Source of the DNA: Stella humosa
GTDB lineage: Bacteria > Pseudomonadota > Alphaproteobacteria > ATCC43930 > Allostellaceae
Direction: 5' to 3'
Assembly (NCBI RefSeq): GCF_006738645.1
Contig: NZ_AP019700.1
Coordinates: 4,756,001-4,820,000 of the forward strand
DNA: 64,000 bases
Shown here: positions 11,897-21,032 of the stretch, piece by piece
Position numbering within the stretch: position 1 is the stretch's first letter
Layout: every line of letters starts with the position of its first letter
The notes under the pieces: model-generated
The model's input: only the letters and a program-made list of their open reading frames with translations
Told to the model about the DNA's origin: nothing
Databases searched by the model: none
Made by a program: the position numbers and the translations under genes

Positions 11897-13060
11897 ATGC
11901 CCGCCGAGGTCGTTTCCTCCGAAGAGATGCTGCGCCGACTGATCGCGTTCGACACCACCTCGCACCTGTCGAACATGGCGCTGATCGACTATGTCCGCGA
12001 GTATCTGGAAGGGCACGGCGTCGCCTCGCACCTCAGCTTCGACGATGACGGCAAGAAGGCCAACCTGCTGGCCACCATCGGCCCCAACGTCGAGGGCGGC
12101 TATGTCCTGTCGGGCCACACCGACGTCGTCCCGGTCGAAGGCCAGCCCTGGGACACCGATCCCTTCACCCTGACCGAGCGCGACGGCAAGCTGTTCGCGC
12201 GCGGCACCTGCGACATGAAGGGCTTCATCGCCATAGCCCTGGCGATGGTGCCGGAGTTCAAGGCCAAGGCGACCAAGCGGCCGATCCATTTCGCCTTCAC
12301 CTATGACGAGGAGGTCGGCTGCTACGGCGTCCAGCGCCTGATCCCCCAGCTCCTCGAGCTGCTGCCCAAGCCCAAGCTCGTCATCGTCGGCGAGCCAACG
12401 GAGATGAAGGTCGCCAACGCCCACAAGGGCGTCCATTCCTACGTCACCACGGTGACCGGCAAGGACGCCCATTCGAGCCAGCCGCAGATCGCCTGCAGCG
12501 CCATCGAGTACGGGGCGGAGATCGTGCGCTTCATCTATGCGATGGCCCACGAGCTGCGCGACAATGCCGACCCGGCCTGCCTCTTCGTGCCGCCCTACAC
12601 GACCTTCAACATCGGCACCATCACCGGCGGCACCGCCGGCAACATCATCCCCCGCCAGTGCCGCTTCGGCTGGAACTTCCGGCAGTTGCCGACCGACGAC
12701 CCGGCCCAGATCAAGGCGCGCTTCGACGATTTCGTCGCCAACGAGATCCTGCCGCGGATGCGCCGCGAGTTCCCGGGCGCCCAGGTCGAGACGACGGGCG
12801 TGAACGTGCTGCCGGCGCTGGCGCCGGAGCAGGATTCCCCGGCCGAGGAGATGGCCAAGTCGCTGACCGGCAACAACGGCAGCGTCGTCGTCTCGTTCGG
12901 CACCGAGGCCGGCCACTTCCAGCAGGCGGGCCTGCCGACCGTCGTCTGCGGCCCCGGCAGCATCATGGAAGCCCATCAGCCGAACGAGTTCATCACGCGC
13001 GCGCAGATGCAGGCCGGCGAGGCGTTCCAGCGCCGCATGGCCGACCGCGCGGCCGCCTGA
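11897..13060 (+). CDS. argE: Acetylornithine deacetylase (ArgE), M20 family
   Basis: 387 residues from the ATG at 11897, which has GGAG nine bases upstream; an in-frame TTG at 11882 would overlap that RBS. Metal-site motifs of the M20 di-zinc hydrolases are present: SGHTDVVPVEGQPWDTDPF, GTCDMKGF, FTYDEEVGCYG (catalytic Glu pair), GEPTEMKVANAHKG and the C-terminal FGTEAGHFQQAG. It hydrolyses N-acetylornithine to ornithine and acetate in arginine synthesis. The argD-argF operon lies 2 kb to the right on the opposite strand, consistent with an arginine role, though related M20 amidases cannot be fully excluded. Confidence 0.9.
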   Translation: MPAEVVSSEEMLRRLIAFDTTSHLSNMALIDYVREYLEGHGVASHLSFDDDGKKANLLATIGPNVEGGYVLSGHTDVVPVEGQPWDTDPFTLTERDGKLFARGTCDMKGFIAIALAMVPEFKAKATKRPIHFAFTYDEEVGCYGVQRLIPQLLELLPKPKLVIVGEPTEMKVANAHKGVHSYVTTVTGKDAHSSQPQIACSAIEYGAEIVRFIYAMAHELRDNADPACLFVPPYTTFNIGTITGGTAGNIIPRQCRFGWNFRQLPTDDPAQIKARFDDFVANEILPRMRREFPGAQVETTGVNVLPALAPEQDSPAEEMAKSLTGNNGSVVVSFGTEAGHFQQAGLPTVVCGPGSIMEAHQPNEFITRAQMQAGEAFQRRMADRAAA

Positions 13061-13082
13061 CCGGCGCTGCCATCTGTAGCGG

Positions 13083-13925
13083 ATGGCCGGGATTGCGAAC
13101 GACGATGCGCTGCTGACGCGCATCGTCGCCGCCATCGGTGCGGTCCCTGGCGTGGCGGCGGTCGTGCTCGGTGGCTCGCGCGCCCGCGGCACGGCCCATG
13201 CCGCCTCCGACTATGACATCGGCCTCTACTATTGGGCCGACCGCCCGATCGACACCGCCGCCCTGGGGCAGGCGGTGGAGGGCCTGGACGAGAGCGACCC
13301 ACCCGCCCGCGTGACGGCCATCGGCGAGTGGGGCGCCAACATGGATGGCGGCGGGTGGCTGCATGTCGGCGGCCATGCCGTGGACCTGCTCTATCGCGAG
13401 CTGGGCCGCGTCGAGGCAGCCATCGAGGACGGCCGGCGCGGCGGCGTCCGCCCGCTATACCAGCCAGGGCACCCGCACGCCTTCCTGTCGACCATCCCGA
13501 TGGGCGAGATCGCCATCTGCCAGCCGCTGCTGGATCGCGACGGCGTCGTCGCCGGCTTGCAGGCGCGCACCCGGCCCTATCCGCCTGCACTGACGCAGGG
13601 GATCTGCCGGCTCTTTCTGTGGGAGGCGGAGTTCGCCGTCGCCAACGCCCGCAAGGCGGTGCCGCGCGGCGACCTCGTGCATGTCGTGGGCTGCGGCTAT
13701 CGCGCCGTCGCCTGCCTGGCCCAGGTGCTGTTCGCCCTGGAGGGCCGCTACCTGATCAACGAGAAGGGCGCAGTCGCCGAGGCCGCGGGCTTCCGCTACA
13801 GCCCGAGGCACTGGCGCGAACGGGTCGAGGGGGCGTTCGTCGATCTGGCAGCCGGCCGCTTCGAAGCTGGGCTGGCCGGTCTCGCCGGCCTGCACGCCGA
13901 AACCGCCCGTCTGGCGGGCTGCTGA
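13083..13925 (+). CDS. Nucleotidyltransferase-fold protein (MNT/aminoglycoside-adenylyltransferase-like)
   Basis: 280 residues. The N-terminal nucleotidyltransferase signature is VVLGGSRARGTAHAASDYDI (GGS followed by D-x-D, catalytic metal ligands), with a further acidic strand HAVDLLYREL. The rest is helical, ending in an Ala/Gly-rich tail. This architecture is found in stand-alone nucleotidyltransferases that transfer a nucleotide to small molecules or proteins; the substrate cannot be read from sequence. It starts 22 bp after argE and ends only 4 bp from the convergent hslO stop. No HEPN partner is adjacent, which argues against a classical MNT/HEPN toxin pair. Confidence 0.8.
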   Translation: MAGIANDDALLTRIVAAIGAVPGVAAVVLGGSRARGTAHAASDYDIGLYYWADRPIDTAALGQAVEGLDESDPPARVTAIGEWGANMDGGGWLHVGGHAVDLLYRELGRVEAAIEDGRRGGVRPLYQPGHPHAFLSTIPMGEIAICQPLLDRDGVVAGLQARTRPYPPALTQGICRLFLWEAEFAVANARKAVPRGDLVHVVGCGYRAVACLAQVLFALEGRYLINEKGAVAEAAGFRYSPRHWRERVEGAFVDLAAGRFEAGLAGLAGLHAETARLAGC

Positions 13926-13929
13926 CAGC

Positions 13930-14868
13930 TCAGAACGCCGTCGCCTCCGCCGTCACGCGCTCGGGCGCGATGCGATAGAGGCGCGCGCAGAACTCGCAGC
14001 GCACCTCGATCTTGCCGTCGACCTCCAGGTCGCCACGATCCTCCGGCGGCAGGCTGGCCAGGATCGACAGCACCCGCTCCTCGCTGCAGCGGCAGCCATC
14101 CAGGATGGTGCCGGGCGCGAAGACCCGCACGCCTTCTTCATGGAACAGACGGAACAGCAGGGCGGCCGGCGTCAGCGTGGCACTGGTCAGTTCGTCGTTG
14201 CGGCAGGTGGCGATCAGCGACATGACGTGGCGGAACTGGTCGTCGCGGGTCTCTTCGTCCTGGTAGCCGCGATCCTGCTCCGGCAGGCGCTGGATCATCA
14301 CCGCGCCGCCGCGCCACGGCCCCGTCTCGCCGTCGCGAGCGACAGCGACGCGGATGCCGGTCTCAATCTGCTCCGACTGGCGGAAATAGTGGTGCACGGC
14401 ATCGACCAGGCTGGTGCCGACCACCTCGACGATCCCCTGGTAGCGCTCGGTGTCCGGCCCCTGGTCGATCGTGAAGGCGAGATGGCCGGTACCGAGCAGG
14501 CGGCCGAGCGAGGCGCCGGACTGGGCCAGTGCCGCCAGCCGCTCGCTGTCGTACTGGGCATAGCCGCGCACCGAGCGAGTGGCCGCCACATAGTCCGCCA
14601 CCAACAGCTTGATCGGGCCGTCGGTGCGGGTCTGCAGCGTCAGGATGCCGTCGAACTTCAGCATGGTGGCAATGGTCGCCGTCAGCACCACCAACTCGCC
14701 GAGCTGGGTCGCCACGGCGGCCGGGTAGTCGTGCCGGGTCAGGATCGCGTCGAGGGCGGGCCCCATCCGCACGAGCCGCCCGCGCAGGTGGCTCGATTCG
14801 ACCTGGAAGGGCTGGACCAGGTCGTCGGTGGGAACCGTCTCGCCCGACAATGGATTTCCCTCGCTCAC
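13930..14868 (-). CDS. hslO: Redox-regulated chaperone Hsp33
   Basis: 312 residues. The start is assigned to a GTG whose last two bases share the TGA stop of argF (GTGA overlap); no good ATG is available. The Hsp33 core shows [40 protein letters not shown] and [12 protein letters not shown]. The C-terminal zinc redox switch is complete: CRC, then a ~30-residue linker, then CEFC. Oxidation of these four cysteines releases zinc and activates the holdase under peroxide stress. Co-translation with argF makes it the last gene of an argD-argF-hslO operon. Confidence 0.95.
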   Translation of the reverse strand: MSEGNPLSGETVPTDDLVQPFQVESSHLRGRLVRMGPALDAILTRHDYPAAVATQLGELVVLTATIATMLKFDGILTLQTRTDGPIKLLVADYVAATRSVRGYAQYDSERLAALAQSGASLGRLLGTGHLAFTIDQGPDTERYQGIVEVVGTSLVDAVHHYFRQSEQIETGIRVAVARDGETGPWRGGAVMIQRLPEQDRGYQDEETRDDQFRHVMSLIATCRNDELTSATLTPAALLFRLFHEEGVRVFAPGTILDGCRCSEERVLSILASLPPEDRGDLEVDGKIEVRCEFCARLYRIAPERVTAEATAF

Positions 14869-15791
14869 TCCAGGCACCAGGCGAGAATACCCTTCTGGGC
14901 ATGCAGGCGGTTCTCGGCCTCGTCGAAGACGACCGACTGCGGGCCGTCGATGACCCCTTCGGTCACCTCCTCGCCGCGATGGGCCGGCAGGCAGTGCATG
15001 AAGATGGCATCCTTGCCCGCCGCCGCCATCAGCCGCTCGTCGACGCGGTAGGGGGCCAGCAGGTTGTGGCGGCTGCCGGCATCGGCATCGCCCATCGACA
15101 CCCAGGCATCGGTGACGACGCAATCGGCACCCTTCACCGCGGCATAGGGGTCGTCCAGGATGGTAACCGCCCCGCCGGACTGGCGCGCCCATTCGATCAG
15201 CTTCGGATCGGGCCGCAACTCGCTCGGGCAGGCGATCCGGAGTTCGAAGCCGAACCGCACCGCGGCATGGATCCACGAGGCCGCGACGTTGTTGCCGTCG
15301 CCGCTCCACGCCACCACCCGACCGCGGATCGGCCCGCGATGCTCCTCGAAGGTCATCACGTCGGCCATGATCTGGCAGGGATGGCTACCGTCCGTCAGGC
15401 CGTTGATGACCGGGACGGTGGCCGCCTCGGCCAGTTCCTTCAGCTTCTCGGGCCGGGTCGTGCGGATCATGATCGCATCGACGTAGCGCGACAGGACGCG
15501 GGCGGTGTCGGCCACCGTCTCGCCGCGGCCAAGCTGCATCTCGGATGCGGACAGGACGACGACTTCGCCGCCCAGTTGCCGCATGCCGACCTCGAACGAC
15601 ACGCGCGTGCGCGTCGACGGCTTCTCGAAGATCATCGCCAGCGTCTTGCCGGCGAGGGGCCGTTCGGCCCGGGGGGTCCGCTTGTAGGCGGCCCCCCGTT
15701 CCAGGATCGCGCGCAGCGTGCTGGCGTCGATCCCGTCGAGGTCGAGGAAGTGTCGCGGCATCGCCGCGGTCAGTGTGTCCAGTCCCGGCAT
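14865..15791 (-). CDS. argF: Ornithine carbamoyltransferase
   Basis: 308 residues from the ATG at 15791, which is preceded by GAGAAG and overlaps the argD stop by 22 bp; a second ATG at 15761 (MPRHFLDL) is the alternative. Carbamoyl-phosphate site [15 protein letters not shown], the HPCQIMAD segment, the ornithine site DAWVSMGD and the catalytic [11 protein letters not shown] are all present. It converts ornithine and carbamoyl phosphate to citrulline in the cytosol. The overlaps with argD upstream and hslO downstream indicate translational coupling. Confidence 0.97.
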   Translation of the reverse strand: MPGLDTLTAAMPRHFLDLDGIDASTLRAILERGAAYKRTPRAERPLAGKTLAMIFEKPSTRTRVSFEVGMRQLGGEVVVLSASEMQLGRGETVADTARVLSRYVDAIMIRTTRPEKLKELAEAATVPVINGLTDGSHPCQIMADVMTFEEHRGPIRGRVVAWSGDGNNVAASWIHAAVRFGFELRIACPSELRPDPKLIEWARQSGGAVTILDDPYAAVKGADCVVTDAWVSMGDADAGSRHNLLAPYRVDERLMAAAGKDAIFMHCLPAHRGEEVTEGVIDGPQSVVFDEAENRLHAQKGILAWCLE

Positions 15792-16942
15792 GTCTTCTCG
15801 ACGATGGCAACCGCTTCGTCGATTTCCCCCTCTCCAATGATGAGCGGCGGCAGCAGCCGCACGACGTTCTCTCCCGCGCCGACCGTGATCAGGCCGTTCT
15901 CGCGTAGCTTCGTGCCGAAATCGCCGCTCGGCACCTCGCAGCGCAGGCCCAGCATCAGCCCGGCGCCGCGCACTTCGGCCAGCACCTTGGGATACTTGGC
16001 CGCGACGTCGGACAGGCGGTTGCGCAGGACGCCACCGATCCGTTCCACCCGCGTCAGGAACCCGTCCGACAGCAGGACATCCAGGACCGCATTGCCGACC
16101 GCCATCGCCAGCGGATTGCCGCCGAAGGTGGAGCCGTGCGTGCCGGCGGTCAGGCCGACCGCCGCCTTCTCGGTCGCCAAGCAGGCACCCATGGGGAAGC
16201 CGCCGCCGATGCCCTTGGCGATCGTCATCACGTCGGGCGTGATGCCGGCCCATTCATGGGCGAACAGCTTGCCCGTGCGGCCGACGCCGGACTGCACCTC
16301 GTCGAACACCAGCAGCAGGCCGTATTCGTCGCAGATCGCCCGCAGCGCCTGGAGGTACTCGGCCGTGGCCGGGCGGATGCCGCCCTCGCCCTGCACCGGC
16401 TCCACCAGGATGGCGGCGGTGTCGTCGCGGATGGCGGCCCGCATCTCGTTGGTGTTCGAGAAGGCGACATGGTCGAACCCCTCCGGGATCGGCTCGAAGC
16501 CCTTGGTGTACTTGTAGCCGCCCGTCGCCGCGATCGTCGTCATGGTGCGGCCGTGGAAGGCGGCCTCGGCCGTGATGATGCGGAACCGCCCGGGATTGCC
16601 GGTCTCGTCATGATACTTGCGCACCAGCTTGATCGCGCACTCGTTCGCCTCGGCGCCCGAATTCGTGAAAAACATGGTGTCGGCGAAGGTGTTGGCAACC
16701 AGCCGCTCGGCCAGCCGCTCACCCTCGGGGATGCGCCACAGGTTGGAGACGTGCCAGACCTTCTTGGCCTGCTCCGTCAGGGCGGCGATCAGATGCGGGT
16801 GGTTGTGGCCCAGGCACGTGACCGCGATGCCGCTGGCGAAATCCAGGAAGCGTCGCCCGTCGGTTGCGTAGAGATAGGCGCCATCGCCCCGTTCGAACGA
16901 TAGGTCGACGCGGGCGTAGGTCGGCATCACGGGCGAAATCAT
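15770..16942 (-). CDS. argD: Acetylornithine/succinyldiaminopimelate aminotransferase
   Basis: 390 residues starting at [20 protein letters not shown], with AGGAGGA eight bases upstream. Class III PLP aminotransferase motifs: [15 protein letters not shown] (phosphate-binding), [42 protein letters not shown] and the PLP lysine in [18 protein letters not shown]. It transfers an amino group from glutamate to N-acetylglutamate semialdehyde in arginine synthesis and often doubles in lysine synthesis. First gene of the argD-argF-hslO operon; the promoter and leader hairpin upstream are described separately. Confidence 0.96.
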   Translation of the reverse strand: MISPVMPTYARVDLSFERGDGAYLYATDGRRFLDFASGIAVTCLGHNHPHLIAALTEQAKKVWHVSNLWRIPEGERLAERLVANTFADTMFFTNSGAEANECAIKLVRKYHDETGNPGRFRIITAEAAFHGRTMTTIAATGGYKYTKGFEPIPEGFDHVAFSNTNEMRAAIRDDTAAILVEPVQGEGGIRPATAEYLQALRAICDEYGLLLVFDEVQSGVGRTGKLFAHEWAGITPDVMTIAKGIGGGFPMGACLATEKAAVGLTAGTHGSTFGGNPLAMAVGNAVLDVLLSDGFLTRVERIGGVLRNRLSDVAAKYPKVLAEVRGAGLMLGLRCEVPSGDFGTKLRENGLITVGAGENVVRLLPPLIIGEGEIDEAVAIVEKTCRDWTH

Positions 16943-16988
16943 CGGCAGTCCTCCTGGCAGTGCGGAGATCGGCCAACCCCAAATCGAA

Positions 16989-17010
16989 CCGGGCCGCACG
17001 TGCGGCCCGG
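16989..17010 (-). promoter_or_regulatory. Perfect hairpin in the argD leader
   Basis: A 22-bp perfect palindrome (arms CCGGGCCGCA and TGCGGCCCGG with a CG centre) would sit at the very 5' end of the transcript from the promoter at 17019-17049, 46 bp upstream of argD. In the transcribed strand it is followed by TTCGATTTGGGG. Flanking GGCCAACCCC (16971-16980) and GGGGTTGGGCC (17027-17037) form a wider inverted repeat that overlaps the promoter spacer. Attenuator, protein site or mRNA-stability hairpin cannot be distinguished by sequence. Confidence 0.6.
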
Positions 17011-17018
17011 AAAAGCGA

Positions 17019-17049
17019 AGTATATCGGGGTTGGGCCGTAACCTGTCAA
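17019..17049 (-). promoter_or_regulatory. Sigma70-type promoter of argD-argF-hslO
   Basis: On the minus strand TTGACA (complement at 17044-17049) and TATACT (complement at 17019-17024) are separated by 19 bp; both boxes are near-consensus. The predicted start is near 17012, leaving a ~70-nt leader that begins with the 22-bp hairpin. Confidence 0.65.
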
Positions 17050-17170
17050 TCGAGCGCGAACCCTCGGCGTCGAACCGCCGGCACCGCGGCGCCGGTCATG
17101 ACTACAAAGGTTTCCGTTCCCGAAAGCATGGCCGGAGGCTAGCAGACCGCCCGGAGCCCGCAAACCGCGA

Positions 17171-17217
17171 ACTTGTCCTGGGACAAGTCGCGCCCGGCCC
17201 CGGGACGGCCTTGTCCC
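17171..17217. repeat. Three GGACAAG/CTTGTCC arms: overlapping inverted repeats after the DUF4340 gene
   Basis: ACTTGTCC-TG-GGACAAGT at 17171-17188 is a perfect 18-bp inverted repeat. The GGGACAAG at 17180-17187 can instead pair with CTTGTCCC at about 17210-17217, so two mutually exclusive hairpins are possible. The site begins 13 bp past the stop of the minus-strand DUF4340 gene and ~120 bp upstream of the argD -35 box. It could be a terminator region for the Gld-like cluster or an operator; no T-run is present. Confidence 0.5.
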
Positions 17218-17229
17218 AGCTCCCGCCGA

Positions 17230-18258
17230 TCAGCTCTCGCCCGTCAGGTCCACCAGCTTGGTGGTGAAGGGGGCCGTCTTGTAGCCCAGCATCTCGAAGT
17301 CATAGGGCTCGAGCCGGGCCTTCAGGGCGGCCGCTTCCTTGCGCACCTCCTCGCTGGCGTCGGCCGCGGCCTCGACCGTGAAGCGCGACCAGGCGCGATA
17401 GTTGGTCTCGTGCGTGGCGACCGTGACCAGCAGGCCGTCGAAGGTGCGGATCTCGGCCTTGGTGGCGTTGTCGGGGATGTCGGCCTCGCCGCGCTTGCGC
17501 ACGTCGTCGAGGTCGAGGCCGGCCAGCGCGGTGGCGGCCTTGGTCACCTTGTCCTTCTCCTTCACCGCCTTGCCTTCCGGCAGGTCGATGGCAACCATCT
17601 CGTCTGCGGGCTTGTCGCGGCGGATGACGAGGCGGCTGCCATCCGGCTGGATGGTCGTCACCTCGGCGATACGCTCGGCCTTGATGTCGACCAGGGCGCG
17701 GACCAGGAAGCGGGGATAGTCGCCGGTAACGTCGACATTGCCGGCCGCCAGCCATGCCTGGTCGCTACCCTTGCGCCGGACATAGAGCGAATCCCGACCG
17801 CCGCCCAGGCGGTCGATGCGCCGCCGCCCGACGATGACGTCGGCGATGACCGCACCCTGCCCGTCCTTCACCGTCATCAGGGTCGAACGCGCGTCATTGC
17901 CGGTGGCGTCCTCGACCTGGAGACGCGGATAGAGGTCGGGCTTGCGGGTCTTGCTCTCGACCAGGCGCAGCTCGGCCAGTTCCACCAGCACCCGGCGGAT
18001 CTGCTCGCCATTGGCCGGGAAGTCGCCCTTCTCGACGTAGATCCAGCGATCGCCCTGCTGCTTGAAGGTGGCCGTCCCGCTGCTGCGGGTCAGCACCAGC
18101 TCGCGGGCGTCGTTGGCGCGGCGCTGCAGCTCGGGCAGGAAGATCTCGCCCGCGCGCGCCGTGATGGGGGCGTCGCGGCCGCCGACCGACAGGTAGACCG
18201 CACCGGCGGAGGCCACGATCGCGGCCCCCACCAGGACCATGAAAGTCGTCTTGCGCAT
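17230..18258 (-). CDS. DUF4340 domain-containing protein, membrane-anchored
   Basis: 342 residues with an N-terminal membrane anchor (TFMVLVGAAIVASAGAVYL). DUF4340 repeats follow, with ATFKQQGDRWIYVEKGDFPA, DATGNDARSTLMTVKDGQGAV, GRDSLYVRRKGSDQAWLAAG and PDGSRLVIRRDKPA. DUF4340 proteins usually follow a GldG-like protein and an ABC exporter, as here (15 bp after the preceding gene). Molecular function is not known. Topology suggests a single-pass protein with a large periplasmic domain. Last gene of the four-gene ABC cluster. Confidence 0.85.
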   Translation of the reverse strand: MRKTTFMVLVGAAIVASAGAVYLSVGGRDAPITARAGEIFLPELQRRANDARELVLTRSSGTATFKQQGDRWIYVEKGDFPANGEQIRRVLVELAELRLVESKTRKPDLYPRLQVEDATGNDARSTLMTVKDGQGAVIADVIVGRRRIDRLGGGRDSLYVRRKGSDQAWLAAGNVDVTGDYPRFLVRALVDIKAERIAEVTTIQPDGSRLVIRRDKPADEMVAIDLPEGKAVKEKDKVTKAATALAGLDLDDVRKRGEADIPDNATKAEIRTFDGLLVTVATHETNYRAWSRFTVEAAADASEEVRKEAAALKARLEPYDFEMLGYKTAPFTTKLVDLTGES

Positions 18259-18273
18259 GGGTTGGGTGCTCCC

Positions 18274-20274
18274 TCAGGCCCGCTGGGTGGCGGTGCGCGA
18301 CCGGCCGCGGCGCCGGCTGCTGCGTCGCCACAGGCCGATCAGCACGGCGACCAGGGCGACCAGGATGGGGACCAGGCCGATATTGACGAACTGCACGATG
18401 GATTGCAGGCGGTCGATGTCCTTGCGCAGCGCCAACTGCACGTCGCGCAGTTCCTTGCGGGTCGCCACCATCTCGGTGCGGAACTGCTCGATCGAGCGCT
18501 GCTGGTCGGTCGTCAGGATCGCCTGCGCGCCCTGGCCCTGGCCCTGGTTGCGGATGTCGGCCAGCTTCTTCTCGACATCCTTCAGCTTGTCCTGCAGCTC
18601 CTTCTCCTTGGCGCGGAACTGCTGCTCGGCGTCGCGCTGCAACGCCTGCACCTGCTCGAACGGCCTGGACGAGGTGCCGCGCGAACGCAGCCCGATCAGG
18701 TCGTTGGAGCCGGTCAGGTTCTCGATCGCATTGGCGACGAAGTCGGCATTGTTGGCGGTCGGCACCTGCATGCGCTGGCCGAAGAAGTCCTGCGTGTTGA
18801 CCCAGAATCGGTCGTCCAGGATGTCGGTGTCGGCAACCACGATCAGGTTCACGGGCTGGCGCGACTGGGCCAGGTGCTTCTCCATGGCCTTGGCGTGGTC
18901 GGCCGCGATCTTGGCAGCTTCCTCCTCGGCCTTCTTCTTGTCCTCCTCGCTGTCCGAGGCAGGCTTGGGCGCCTCCTTGCGGGGCGGCCCGTCCGGGAAC
19001 GCGGTCTTCGTCGGGCCCTGCACGCGGGCGGCGATGATCTCGCGCTTGTTCTGCGGCTGGAAGCGGTTCAGCAGGCCCAGCACGTCGGGCACCGGCTGCG
19101 TGAACTCGGCCGCATCCAGCTCCATCGAGGCCTGGCTCGACTGGATCAGCGGCTTGATCTCGGTGGTGCCGCCCTCGGCCTTGCGCAGCATGCCGGTGGT
19201 GGCCGCGTTGATCTGGTTGAGGTCGGCCGTGACCGGGTCGGCGGTGTCGAAGTTGGCCGGCCGCAGCGTCAGCCAGGCGACATAGTCGACGGCCTGGATG
19301 CGGCTGGAGCCGCCGGCATTCACCTTGCGGGCCGAGAAGCGGTCGCCCAGGACCTTGCCCTTGGGCATCTCGACGCCCCAGGCCTTCATCAGCGTGTCGA
19401 GATTGGACGAGGCATCCTCGACCGGCCCGCGCTGCATCGGGTTCGGGCGCGAGCGCTCGGCCTCGGAATTGGGGTCGACGAAGACGATCGCCCGGCCGCC
19501 GCGCAGGACGAACTGGTCGATCGCATACTGGGTCTGCGGCGGGATCGTCTTGGGGTGGACGACCATGACGACCGACACGTCGTCGCCGATCTCGGCCACT
19601 TCGCCGCCCAGCTGGCGCATCTCGAAGAAGGCGCGAAGCTGCTCCATGATCGCCCAGGGCTGCGGCGGACGGCCCGTCATGCGCATGGCCATGACGTCGC
19701 CTTCCAGCGGCAGCTCGGTGATGAGCGCCACTACCTTCTTCTTCGGGTTGGCGAGGTTGTAGACCAGCTTGGTCAGGTCGTACTCGAGGAACCGCTCGCG
19801 CTCCGGCTGGAGGAAGGCGATCACCTGCTCGTCGTCGGTGGAGTTGGTCGCGGCCAGGCCGAAATAGACCTGCTCGCCACCCTGGGTGATCGGCACGCCC
19901 TGCAGCCCGAAGGCGACGGCGCGATCCTCCTCGTCCGAGAAGGGCAGCGGGTTGAGCTGCTCGACGCGGATCTTGCCGCCGGAGATCGAGGAATACTCGT
20001 CCAGCAACTCGCGCACGCGCGTCGCATAGGTGGCGTAGGCCGGCACTTCGCGGCCGAGCCGGTCGGAATAGTAGAAGCGGATGGTGATCGGCTCGTCGAT
20101 CTGGCGGAGCGCCGAGCGCGAACCCGGCGACAGCGTGTAGAGCTGCTGCTGGGTCAGGTCGAGGCGCTGGGTCCAGGACTGGGCCAGGATGTTGACGGCG
20201 ACGAAGAGGACGGCGGCGGCAGCCAGCGCGATCAGCGAATAGAGCGCGTGGTTGCGACGGAAGGGGGCGTTCAT
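18274..20274 (-). CDS. GldG-family ABC-associated protein (ABC_transp_aux)
   Basis: 666 residues from the ATG at 20274; a GTG nine bases earlier is possible. An N-terminal membrane segment (LYSLIALAAAAVLFVAVNIL) is followed by a large extracytoplasmic region (VAFGLQGVPITQGGEQVYFG, YAIDQFVLRGGRAIVFVDPN). A charged Lys/Glu-rich stretch and coiled-coil (~residues 420-600) precede a C-terminal membrane segment (FVNIGLVPILVALVAVLIGL) with a basic tail. This layout matches GldG/ABC_transp_aux proteins that accompany ABC-2 permeases. In Bacteroidetes GldFG act in gliding and secretion; the proteobacterial role is unknown. Confidence 0.88.
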   Translation of the reverse strand: MNAPFRRNHALYSLIALAAAAVLFVAVNILAQSWTQRLDLTQQQLYTLSPGSRSALRQIDEPITIRFYYSDRLGREVPAYATYATRVRELLDEYSSISGGKIRVEQLNPLPFSDEEDRAVAFGLQGVPITQGGEQVYFGLAATNSTDDEQVIAFLQPERERFLEYDLTKLVYNLANPKKKVVALITELPLEGDVMAMRMTGRPPQPWAIMEQLRAFFEMRQLGGEVAEIGDDVSVVMVVHPKTIPPQTQYAIDQFVLRGGRAIVFVDPNSEAERSRPNPMQRGPVEDASSNLDTLMKAWGVEMPKGKVLGDRFSARKVNAGGSSRIQAVDYVAWLTLRPANFDTADPVTADLNQINAATTGMLRKAEGGTTEIKPLIQSSQASMELDAAEFTQPVPDVLGLLNRFQPQNKREIIAARVQGPTKTAFPDGPPRKEAPKPASDSEEDKKKAEEEAAKIAADHAKAMEKHLAQSRQPVNLIVVADTDILDDRFWVNTQDFFGQRMQVPTANNADFVANAIENLTGSNDLIGLRSRGTSSRPFEQVQALQRDAEQQFRAKEKELQDKLKDVEKKLADIRNQGQGQGAQAILTTDQQRSIEQFRTEMVATRKELRDVQLALRKDIDRLQSIVQFVNIGLVPILVALVAVLIGLWRRSSRRRGRSRTATQRA

Positions 20275-20283
20275 GGCTGGCAC

Positions 20284-21018
20284 CTATCGGCTCTTCGAGA
20301 GGTCCACCAGGACGACGTTCGCGAAAAGGAACAATGCGATCGCCGAACCGAAGAAGACCACGTCGCGAACGTCGATGACGCCACGAACGATGGCGCTGAA
20401 ATGGGTGAGGAAGCTGAAGGACGCGATGGTGTCCAGCACCGCCTGCGGCGCCCAGCCAGAGAAGAAGCTGATCACGATGGGCGAGCCCGAGACGGTGAAG
20501 AGGAAGCAGACCACCGCCCCCAGCACGAAGGCGATCACCTGGTTGCGCGTGATCGCCGACATGCAGGAGCCGATCGCCAGGAAGGCGCCGGCCATCAGGA
20601 AGCTGCCGATGTAGCTGGCCAGGATCACGCCATTGTCGGGGTCGCCCAGCCAGCGGACCGTCAGCCACACCGGGAACGTCAGGACCAGGGCGATGCCGGT
20701 GAAGGCCCAGGCGGCCAGGAACTTGCCGATGACGGCCGCCGGGATCGACACCGGCAGGGTGAGGAACAGCTCGATCGTGCCGGTCTTGCGCTCCTCGGCC
20801 CACATCCGCATGGCGATCGCCGGGATCAGGAACAGATAGAGCCAGGGGTGGAACATGAAGAACGGCTGCAGGTCGGCCTGGCCGCGATCGAAGAAATTGC
20901 CGAGGAAGAAGGTCAGCGATCCCGCCAGGGCCAGGAAGATGACGATGAAGACATAGGCGACCGGCGTGGCGAAGTAGCTCGCCAGTTCGCGCCGGAAGAC
21001 CACCCAGGTGGTGCGCAT
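20284..21018 (-). CDS. ABC-2 type permease, GldF-like
   Basis: 244 residues from the ATG at 21018 (MRTTWVVFRRELASYFATPV). Six membrane segments are apparent, and the family features FFMFHPWLYLFLIPAIAMRM and EERKTGTIELFLTLPVS are conserved in GldF/NosY-like ABC permeases. It would form the membrane channel for the ATPase encoded directly upstream (14 bp gap) and act with the GldG-like protein downstream (9 bp gap). Substrate unknown. Confidence 0.9.
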   Translation of the reverse strand: MRTTWVVFRRELASYFATPVAYVFIVIFLALAGSLTFFLGNFFDRGQADLQPFFMFHPWLYLFLIPAIAMRMWAEERKTGTIELFLTLPVSIPAAVIGKFLAAWAFTGIALVLTFPVWLTVRWLGDPDNGVILASYIGSFLMAGAFLAIGSCMSAITRNQVIAFVLGAVVCFLFTVSGSPIVISFFSGWAPQAVLDTIASFSFLTHFSAIVRGVIDVRDVVFFGSAIALFLFANVVLVDLSKSR

Positions 21019-21032
21019 GGGGTGGGCGCTCC

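Noticed and set aside
13083-13925. MNT-type antitoxin of a MNT/HEPN pair
   Set aside because: The protein is about twice the usual MNT length and no HEPN-domain gene is adjacent; neighbours are argE and hslO.
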